Positions 7,296-12,016 of a stretch of DNA of 12,016 nucleotides are shown piece by piece. Source of the stretch: Rickettsiales bacterium (lineage in GTDB: Bacteria > Pseudomonadota > Alphaproteobacteria > Rickettsiales > UBA1997); the NCBI GenBank assembly GCA_023262945.1, contig JALQXY010000172.1, positions 1-12,016 of the forward strand, written 5' to 3'. Made by a program: the position numbers and the translations under genes. The notes below the pieces were generated by a model that worked only from the letters and a program-made list of their open reading frames with translations, searched no databases and was not told where the DNA came from. Positions within the stretch are counted from its first letter, which is position 1. Every line of letters starts with the position of its first letter.

Positions 7296-7882
7296 TGAGA
7301 AAAGCAGAAGTTACAAGAAATACCAAAGAAACCAAGATAAAAGCCTCAGTTAATCTTGACGGTAGCGGTAATTACAATGTCAAAACTGGAATAGGCTTTT
7401 TTGATCATATGATTGAGCAGCTATCTCATCATAGCTTGATTGACATTGAGCTATATTGTCAAGGTGACTTACATATTGACTTCCATCACTCGGTTGAAGA
7501 TTGTGCTATCGCTTTGGGAGAGTCTATAAAAAAAGCTTTGTCTGATAAAAAGGGCATAAGTCGTTTTGGATTTTCTTATGTGCCAATGGATGAAACTCTT
7601 AGCCGTTGCGTGATTGATCTATCTGGTCGTGCTTATACGATATTTAACTGCGAATTTAAGCGTGATAAAGTTGGAGAAATGGATTGCGAGTTGTTTCGAG
7701 AATTTTTCTTTGCTCTAGCGCAATCAATTGGCTGTAATTTGCATATAGAAAACATCTATGGTATAAATAATCATCATATTGTTGAATCTTGCTTTAAAGC
7801 TCTTGCGCGCTCTTTACGGGAAGCTATAACAATTGATGAGCGTAAAAAAAACAGTATAAATTCGACAAAGGGTGTGTTGTAA
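7295..7882 (+). CDS. hisB: Imidazoleglycerol-phosphate dehydratase
   Basis: HisB dehydrates imidazole glycerol phosphate to imidazole acetol phosphate in histidine synthesis; it is a cytoplasmic Mn-dependent 24-mer. The 195-residue protein is the monofunctional, full-length form. Both metal-binding signatures are present: HHSVED (64-69) and HHIVES (160-165). GFFDHMIEQLSHHS (34-47) is the conserved N-terminal block. The start is taken at 7295, where ATG overlaps the sod TAA by one base (TAATG), giving MRKAEVTRNTKETKI, the normal beginning. An in-frame ATG at 7265 would add ten residues from inside sod and is not credible. The overlap suggests translational coupling. nagZ begins 2 nt after its stop. 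No other his gene is present, whereas alphaproteobacterial hisB usually neighbours hisH, hisA and hisF. Confidence 0.95.
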   Translation: MRKAEVTRNTKETKIKASVNLDGSGNYNVKTGIGFFDHMIEQLSHHSLIDIELYCQGDLHIDFHHSVEDCAIALGESIKKALSDKKGISRFGFSYVPMDETLSRCVIDLSGRAYTIFNCEFKRDKVGEMDCELFREFFFALAQSIGCNLHIENIYGINNHHIVESCFKALARSLREAITIDERKKNSINSTKGVL

Positions 7883-7884
7883 AA

Positions 7885-8841
7885 ATGAATATTTTATCGC
7901 AAATTGGAGCTAATAAAAATATTTTTAAGCCAGTAATATACGGCTTATCATCAACTGTTTTAAGTGAAGAAGAAAAGTCTTTTTTTAGTAGAAGTGGTGC
8001 TGTTGGATTTATTTTATTTAGTCGAAATATAGAGAATAAAGAGCAGCTAAAAAAACTTACTAAATCTTTAAGAGACATAATGCAAGGTGAGGTTCTAATT
8101 TTAATCGACCAAGAAGGTGGTAGAGTTTGTCGCATGCAACAACCATCTTGGCCTAAATATCCTGCTGGTAAATATTTTGCCGATATTTATCAACAAGATT
8201 CTATTAAAGCAAAGCATCTTATATATCAAAATTTCCAAAATATAGCTAATGATTTATTTGAAGTTGGTGTAAATGTTAACTGCGCACCAGTTATTGATGT
8301 TTTGCAGCCACAAACGCATCAAGTTATTGGTGATCGTGCTTATGGTGATGATTGTCATCAAGTATCTGATTTATCTCAAGAGGTTTGTAAAGCTCTCTTA
8401 TCAAGAAATGTTTATCCTGTAATTAAACATATTCCTGGCCATGGACGCGCTTTATGCGATAGTCATCTTGAGTTGCCAAAGGTTTCTTGCAGTATAGAGG
8501 ATTTGAGAAGAGTTGATTTTAGACCTTTTATAGATCTAAACCAGCAAAAATTTGCCATGACAGCCCATATTTTATATGATGCAATAGATTGTGAAAATTG
8601 TGCAACCACTTCTTCAAAAGTAATAAATTTAATTAGAGATGAAATTGGTTTTAAAAATATCTTGATGAGTGATGATATTTCAATGAAGGCTTTAAAAGGA
8701 GGTCTTGCCGAAAAAACCAAGCAAATATTGCAAGCAGGCTGTGATTTAGTTTTGCATTGCAATGGCAATATGAATGAAATGCAAGAAATTGACAAAAATT
8801 TGCCACTTAATAGTGATGAATTGAGGCTCAAATTCTCATAG
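7885..8841 (+). CDS. nagZ: Beta-N-acetylhexosaminidase, GH3 family (NagZ)
   Basis: NagZ cleaves GlcNAc from anhydro-muropeptides in the cytoplasm during peptidoglycan recycling. Visible family motifs are LIDQEGGRV (73-81), the substrate loop KHIPGHGRALCDSH (181-194) with the catalytic Asp192-His194 dyad, MTAHILYDAID (225-235), and MSDDISMKAL (261-270), which carries the nucleophilic Asp. There is no signal peptide, as expected. At 318 residues it is slightly short: the sequence stops about 30 residues after the nucleophile region's AGCDLVLHCNG block, so the C-terminal helices seen in E. coli NagZ (341 aa) are trimmed. The active site is intact. It starts 2 nt after hisB and ends 24 nt before aroC, within the sod operon. 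Confidence 0.95.
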   Translation: MNILSQIGANKNIFKPVIYGLSSTVLSEEEKSFFSRSGAVGFILFSRNIENKEQLKKLTKSLRDIMQGEVLILIDQEGGRVCRMQQPSWPKYPAGKYFADIYQQDSIKAKHLIYQNFQNIANDLFEVGVNVNCAPVIDVLQPQTHQVIGDRAYGDDCHQVSDLSQEVCKALLSRNVYPVIKHIPGHGRALCDSHLELPKVSCSIEDLRRVDFRPFIDLNQQKFAMTAHILYDAIDCENCATTSSKVINLIRDEIGFKNILMSDDISMKALKGGLAEKTKQILQAGCDLVLHCNGNMNEMQEIDKNLPLNSDELRLKFS

Positions 8842-8865
8842 ATCAATATTTTTATTTAAGATAAT

Positions 8866-9930
8866 ATGAATAAATTTGGCGAAATGTTTTCCTTCATTTC
8901 TTGGGGAGAAAGCCACGGATATGCTATAGGTTGCGTTGTAGATGGATGTCCTTCTTTGATTGATTTGCAAGAATGTGATATTCAAAAATATCTTGATAAA
9001 AGACGTCCAGGTCAATCAAAATTCACTACGCAGCGCCAAGAGCCAGACGAGGTTAAAATTTTATCTGGAGTTTTTGATGGTAAAACAACAGGAACTCCAA
9101 TTAGTCTTATCATATATAATCAGGATCAAAAATCGGCTGATTACTCTGAGATAAAAGATAGATTTCGTCCCAATCATGCGGATTATACTTATTTTAAAAA
9201 ATATGGTATTCGAGATTATCGCGGCGGAGGTCGCTCATCGGCTCGTGAAACTGCAATGCGCGTTGCTGCCGGAGCAATTGCTCGCAAAATCATCGCACAA
9301 GAAAACATACAAATTTATGGTTATATTACGCAAATTGGTGATAAAAAAATTGATCGCAGTCAAATTGATTTAAATGAAATAGATAATAATCATTTTTTTT
9401 GTCCCGATAAAAAAGCAGCAGTTAATTTTGCTGATTATTTGCAAGATATTCGTAAAAAAGGCGACTCTGTAGGTGCTATAATAGAAATTGTAGCAAAAAA
9501 TGTGCCAGTGGGACTTGGTGAACCTATCTATAACAAGCTAGATACTAAACTAGCCTCTGCTATGATGTCGATAAATGCAGTAAAGGGTGTTGAGATTGGC
9601 TCTGGTATGGAGTCTGCATCATATAAAGGTTCGAAATCAGCTGATGAAATGTGGATAGAAAATAATAAAGTTAATTTTTCAAATAATAATTCTGGTGGAG
9701 TTTTGGGTGGTATATCTTCTGGTCAAGATATAGTTGTAAGATTCGCTGTTAAACCAACTAGCTCAATTTTAATTTCTCGTAAAACAATTGATATAAAAGG
9801 AAATAATTGCGATATTATTACTAAAGGTCGCCATGATCCATGTGTTGGAATTCGTGCCGTTCCAGTAGGTGAAGCCATGATGGCCAATGTTTTAGCTGAT
9901 TTTTTGCTTTTATATAGAAGTCGTAAGTAA
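8866..9930 (+). CDS. aroC: Chorismate synthase
   Basis: AroC converts 5-enolpyruvylshikimate-3-phosphate to chorismate, using reduced FMN as cofactor, the end of the shikimate pathway. The 354-residue sequence has the family signatures: SWGESHG (12-18), KRRPGQS (45-51), RPNHADYTY followed by GIRDYRGGGRSSARETA, SGGVLGGISSGQDI, and GRHDPCVGIRAVPVGEAM near the C-terminus. Length is normal. The start NKFGEMFSFISWGESHG matches the usual N-terminus. It is the last gene of the plus-strand run, after a 24-nt gap with no clear Shine-Dalgarno. Its stop codon TAA (9928-9930) coincides with the first bases of the large palindrome, so an insertion may have set the exact C-terminus (LLLYRSRK). Its product feeds tryptophan synthesis, to which trpF belongs. 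Confidence 0.97.
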   Translation: MNKFGEMFSFISWGESHGYAIGCVVDGCPSLIDLQECDIQKYLDKRRPGQSKFTTQRQEPDEVKILSGVFDGKTTGTPISLIIYNQDQKSADYSEIKDRFRPNHADYTYFKKYGIRDYRGGGRSSARETAMRVAAGAIARKIIAQENIQIYGYITQIGDKKIDRSQIDLNEIDNNHFFCPDKKAAVNFADYLQDIRKKGDSVGAIIEIVAKNVPVGLGEPIYNKLDTKLASAMMSINAVKGVEIGSGMESASYKGSKSADEMWIENNKVNFSNNNSGGVLGGISSGQDIVVRFAVKPTSSILISRKTIDIKGNNCDIITKGRHDPCVGIRAVPVGEAMMANVLADFLLLYRSRK

Positions 9931-10088
9931 TACCATTTTCATAAATTAAATATTCATATTGCAAAATATTTTTGTTTTTAGATTTAATTTAAAAACGCTG
10001 AAGTATCTAGATACCTCAAGTTTTTAAATCAAAAAATAAAAATAATAAATATAAAGTAATTGGGTATTTAATTTATAGAAATGGTATT
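9929..10088. repeat. 160-bp quasi-palindromic element with 24-bp terminal inverted repeats, MITE-like
   Basis: The left end 9929-9952 and the complement of the right end 10065-10088 match at 22 of 24 positions (starts AATACCATTT, ends ATAAATTAAATA). The inner part is also symmetric: gatttaatttaaaaac faces gtttttaaatc, and the centre is a perfect GTATCTAGATAC at 10003-10014. The centre of the terminal repeats and of the core is the same point (10008.5). The ends are flanked by TA (9928-9929 and 10088-10089), as expected for IS630/mariner-type insertion. It contains no gene. It lies between the convergent aroC and acyltransferase genes and might act as a transcription end for both. Confidence 0.7.
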
Positions 10089-10244
10089 AGGTCATTAAAT
10101 AATGGTATAAATAGTCATTTTATCAGAAAAGTAGTCTTTGATCAAATATATCAATATACTGCTAAAAATAAGGAAGAATTGAATTATTTTAGTTATATAA
10201 AAATCTTAAAAAAAAGACATTTGCATCGATTTTTCTTGCGCTAG
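10011..10244 (+). pseudogene. Open frame without a start, possible gene remnant
   Basis: From just after a TAG at 10008-10010, one plus-strand frame stays open for 77 codons to TAG at 10242-10244. About 65 of these lie in very AT-rich non-coding sequence, where stops should be frequent. It has no ATG. The product reads protein-like in its second half (HFIRKVVFDQIYQYTAKNK, EELNYFSYIKILKKR). Its first third comes from the right half of the palindrome, and its end overlaps the acyltransferase gene on the other strand. I do not recognise it; it could be a decayed gene end or chance. Confidence 0.2.
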
Positions 10245-10988
10245 ATCTAAATCTTTTTCAATTTCTAATTTAATTTTTTCCATATCTAATTTATTAGCTT
10301 TTTTATCAACAGTAATAACCTTATCATTGCAGTAATAGCAAATTCTAGAGAATGGTAAAGCTATTTTGAATTTATCCCAACTGTTAATTTCTTTAAATCT
10401 TGAAAATGAACAAGAAATGGTTATAATCTTAGCTCCTGACATACGGGCAATATTAACTACATCGCCATTTATTTTTTGATTAGGTCCCCTAGGACCATCT
10501 GGAGTTATGCCAATAGAATATCCTTTTTTAAGGCCTGCAAAAATCTGTTTTATTGCATCAAAACCAATACCTCTTGAAGGGTTACGATTATTTCTAGTTG
10601 ACCCTAATATAGATATAAAACCCAGCTTTTTCATCAGTAAGCCGACGAATCTACCATCACCATGCTTTGATGCCAAGGTCATAAATTGATATTTAGGGTA
10701 ATATTTTTTAACCTTTTTAGCAAAAAAAGGTATCATCATTAAGCGATTATGCCAGAATAAAATAATTAAAGGCTGATTATTTTTAATTTCAGATAAAGCT
10801 ATTTCAATATTAGCGAAGCGCTTTCTTGAGGTAAAATAAACTAAATAAATATAAAAGAGAAGCGTCCAAGTTATAAACCCCTGAATTGACTGAATGTAAA
10901 ATATTTTTCTTAATGAGTATTTAATTTTAAGGCGCTGCTTAAAGAAAGATAAAAAATAACATAATTTCTTACTAATTTTATTAAGCAT
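10206..10988 (-). CDS. DUF374 / LPLAT-like lysophospholipid acyltransferase
   Basis: A 260-residue membrane-associated protein of the DUF374 group, relatives of the LpxL/PlsC acyltransferases, common in Rickettsia and other alphaproteobacteria. From the chosen start there is a basic N-terminus, one hydrophobic segment at about 32-52 (FITWTLLFYIYLVYF), then FWHNRLMMIPF with His80, ASKHGDGR (106-113), GSTRNNRNPSRG (129-140) and ITPDGPRGP (161-169). These correspond to the acyltransferase motif blocks, with a likely catalytic His and the substrate-binding P-D-G-P-R-G loop. It probably acylates a lipid A or phospholipid precursor at the inner membrane; the exact substrate is unknown. I chose the Met at 10986-10988, 10 nt after the tal stop. 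The longer frame to 11045 would overlap tal by 47 nt, adding 19 residues without homology. Confidence 0.85.
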   Translation of the reverse strand: MLNKISKKLCYFLSFFKQRLKIKYSLRKIFYIQSIQGFITWTLLFYIYLVYFTSRKRFANIEIALSEIKNNQPLIILFWHNRLMMIPFFAKKVKKYYPKYQFMTLASKHGDGRFVGLLMKKLGFISILGSTRNNRNPSRGIGFDAIKQIFAGLKKGYSIGITPDGPRGPNQKINGDVVNIARMSGAKIITISCSFSRFKEINSWDKFKIALPFSRICYYCNDKVITVDKKANKLDMEKIKLEIEKDLDLAQEKSMQMSFF

Positions 10989-10998
10989 AAAATTATAA

Positions 10999-11652
10999 TT
11001 ATATCTTCTGACCTGTTTGCTGCCAATCTTTAGTAAAAATATCAAGACCTTTGTCAGTTAAAGGATGACGCGCAAGTTGTTTTAAAACTTTAAAAGGAAC
11101 AGTTGCAACATCGGCACCCATTTTAGCAGAAGCTGTGATATGTATAGGGTTACGAATTGAGGCTACCAATATTTGCGTGGTAAAATTTTCATAATTACTA
11201 TAAATTTGACCAATTTCATCAATTAATTCAAGGCCATCTTGCCCAATATCATCAAGCCTACCAACAAAAGGTGAAACAAAAGTTGCTCCAGCCTTAGCAG
11301 CTAAAATAGCTTGCGCTGCTGAAAAACATAAAGTTACATTAGTTTGAATAGATTTTTGTGAAAAAAATCGACAAGCTTTTAAACCATCCATTGTTAATGG
11401 TAATTTAATACATACATTTTTGGCTATTTTACTTAAAATGTTGCCTTCTTTGATCATATTATCATAATCAGTAGCTGCTACCTCGGCGCTCACTGGCCCT
11501 TCAACAATGTCACAAATTTCAGCAATAACTTCTTTAAAATCACGACCTGATTTAGCAATTAAGCTTGGATTGGTTGTTACGCCATCTAATAAACCATAAG
11601 TTGCAATCTCTTTAATTTCTGATATTTCAGCTGAATCGATAAAAAATTTCAT
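10999..11652 (-). CDS. tal: Transaldolase / fructose-6-phosphate aldolase family protein (TalC type)
   Basis: A 217-residue single-domain TIM barrel of the short TalC/MipB/FSA transaldolase family. It forms a Schiff base through Lys83 in CIKLPLT. Other family marks are MKFFIDSAEISEI (1-13), LDGVTTNPSLIAKSG (22-36), VSAEVAATD (54-62), NVTLCFSAAQAILAAKAGATFVSPFVGRLDDIG (given as positions 104-136: the TLCFS, AGATFVSPFVGR and LDDIG blocks), ILVASIRNP and GADVATVPFKVL. Such proteins act either as transaldolase, linking glycolysis with the non-oxidative pentose phosphate path, or as fructose-6-phosphate aldolase. Most in alphaproteobacteria are annotated transaldolase; sequence alone does not settle it. 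It is the first gene of a two-gene minus-strand unit with the DUF374 acyltransferase. Confidence 0.93.
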   Translation of the reverse strand: MKFFIDSAEISEIKEIATYGLLDGVTTNPSLIAKSGRDFKEVIAEICDIVEGPVSAEVAATDYDNMIKEGNILSKIAKNVCIKLPLTMDGLKACRFFSQKSIQTNVTLCFSAAQAILAAKAGATFVSPFVGRLDDIGQDGLELIDEIGQIYSNYENFTTQILVASIRNPIHITASAKMGADVATVPFKVLKQLARHPLTDKGLDIFTKDWQQTGQKI

Positions 11653-11700
11653 ATTATTAATAAATCTTATTTTAAAAATTTAAACTTAGATTAATTTATT

Positions 11701-11706
11701 ATTATA
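11701..11706 (-). promoter_or_regulatory. Possible -10 box for tal
   Basis: A perfect TATAAT on the minus strand stands about 49 nt before the tal ATG in otherwise empty AT-rich sequence. No convincing -35 box lies 16-18 nt upstream, and such hexamers are easy to find by chance at this composition. Confidence 0.25.
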
Positions 11707-11774
11707 TAACCTTAAATAGTAAACATATTTTTGATCCTGTAATTAAATTTGTAAAACAAAAATATTTATATATA

Positions 11775-11838
11775 ATACCAATTCCTATCTAAAAATGAAC
11801 AATGTGACAAAATATTTTTTGAGATAAAAATTGTAAAA
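11775..11838. repeat. Palindromic intergenic repeat, copy 2, diverged
   Basis: The first 31 bases (ataccaattcctatct, then aaaaatgaacaatgt) match 5014-5044 at 29 positions. The right arm is degenerate: agataaaaattgta near 11824-11838 still pairs with taccaattcctatct if two mismatches and one gap are allowed, and the loop is longer than in copy 1. It is preceded by TA (11773-11774). Its right arm overlaps the left arm of the hairpin at 11825-11885, so the two structures are mutually exclusive. Confidence 0.6.
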
Positions 11839-11885
11839 AATGCAAGTCCTATAGTTATAGGACTTAAGGCTTTTTACAATTTTTA
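11825..11885. terminator. Strong hairpin with T-tracts on both sides, bidirectional terminator-like
   Basis: The outer arms 11825-11839 and 11871-11885 (taaaaattgtaaaaa) pair perfectly over 15 bp. Inside, 11844-11853 (aagtcctata) pairs perfectly with 11856-11865 around a 2-nt loop. Read in either direction, the inner hairpin is followed within 3-5 nt by a run of five or six T, the form of a Rho-independent terminator. It would end transcription of anything arriving on the minus strand from beyond 11925, and shield tal from it. Confidence 0.55.
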
Positions 11886-11924
11886 GCCAAAAAGAATTGA
11901 GACGTCGAGCTATTGCCGATTTAC

Positions 11925-12014
11925 CTAGAACGAGGCACTAGGATCCATTTGGCTCGATAGCGTATGACTTAAATATACATGTTTGATGAAAGCACGAGCT
12001 TCCACATAACTCTG
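11925..12014 (-). CDS. Possible 3' end of an unrecognised gene, cut by the window edge
   Basis: A minus-strand frame enters from the right edge and runs 29 codons (QSYVEARAFIKHVYLSHTLS, then SQMDPSASF) to TAG at 11925-11927; the terminator-like hairpin follows about 40 nt on. The segment 11891-12016 is about 43% GC by hand count, higher than the neighbouring genes. I do not recognise the peptide, and 29 codons are too few to prove coding. Like the left end, it might be sequence from another source joined to this replicon. Confidence 0.25.
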   Translation of the reverse strand, partial: QSYVEARAFIKHVYLSHTLSSQMDPSASF

Positions 12015-12016
12015 GG

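Larger units (their letters stand above)
11653..12016. other. Right-end region without a proven gene
   Basis: After the tal start there is about 120 bp of plain AT-rich sequence with only a possible -10 box, then the diverged palindromic repeat, the strong hairpin, and a final stretch of about 125 bp with higher GC. I looked for tRNA, 5S, SRP RNA, tmRNA and RNase P signatures on both strands and saw none. Confidence 0.5.

Noticed and set aside
7824..8135. 103-codon minus-strand frame opposite the hisB/nagZ junction
   Set aside because: Shadow of two real genes; no recognisable motif or start signal.
8463..8846. 127-codon minus-strand frame opposite nagZ
   Set aside because: Antisense to an intact, well-conserved enzyme; its composition reflects the opposite strand's codons.
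8960..9373. Two short plus-strand frames inside aroC
   Set aside because: They are out-of-frame reads of a strongly conserved chorismate synthase.
10989..11045. Longer acyltransferase start at 11045
   Set aside because: It would overlap the end of tal by 47 nt with 19 unlikely residues; the Met at 10988 falls just after the tal stop.
11873..11940. Plus-strand frame with ELRRRAIADLPRTRH before a stop
   Set aside because: Short, without start, and begins inside the hairpin arm; it looked transposase-like for a moment but shows no family motif.
11886..12016. tRNA or other structural RNA at the right edge
   Set aside because: No T-loop (TTCGANNC), acceptor pairing, or SRP, tmRNA or RNase P signature on either strand.
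1..12016. CRISPR array, toxin-antitoxin or defence island
   Set aside because: No regularly spaced repeats and no gene of those families; all larger frames are housekeeping or metabolic.

Overview
The window is about 12 kb of AT-rich bacterial DNA, roughly 30% GC by eye. It carries ten recognisable protein genes in short, tightly packed same-strand runs. The gene set is GlmS, YbaB, a DacF-type carboxypeptidase, Fe-SOD, NagZ, a DUF374 acyltransferase, a TalC-type transaldolase, and single genes for chorismate (aroC), tryptophan (trpF) and histidine (hisB) synthesis. Together with the AT bias, weak Shine-Dalgarno sites, scrambled operons and palindromic intergenic repeats, this suggests a reduced-genome, host-associated alphaproteobacterium (Rickettsiales or Holosporales-like). 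That placement is inference from gene content and style, not from a phylogenetic marker.

Layout, left to right. Positions 1 to about 160 are about 61% GC and do not belong with the rest; they hold an open minus-strand frame of unknown identity. They abut, inside a codon run, a glmS that has lost its first ~24 codons, including the catalytic Cys (162-1931, +). A convergent minus-strand operon follows, ybaB > trpF > KimA-like permease (4909 to 1977), with a 1-nt gap and an 11-nt overlap. A palindromic repeat (5014-5064) lies just past the end of dacF (minus, stop at 5075). A divergent region of about 300 bp separates dacF from the plus-strand operon sod > hisB > nagZ > aroC (6537-9930), whose genes overlap or lie 2 to 24 nt apart. 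A 160-bp quasi-palindrome with TA-flanked ends starts at the aroC stop codon. Next is the minus-strand pair tal > DUF374 acyltransferase (11652 to 10206). The right end has a diverged second copy of the 5014 repeat, a strong hairpin with T-tracts on both sides, and about 125 bp of somewhat higher GC with a possible 3' end of a minus-strand gene.

Several genes serve the cell envelope. GlmS supplies glucosamine-6-phosphate, DacF trims peptidoglycan stem peptides, NagZ recycles muropeptides, and the DUF374 protein probably acylates a lipid. AroC, TrpF and HisB are isolated single steps of pathways whose other genes are not in this window. The most interesting features are a superoxide dismutase with two credible starts (an exported form with a Tat-like leader and a cytosolic form with a strong internal Shine-Dalgarno), two sorts of palindromic element sharing an ATACCA(A/T)TT terminus, and the compositionally foreign left end that cuts off glmS. 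I found no complete transposase, CRISPR array, tRNA or rRNA, and no evident defence system.
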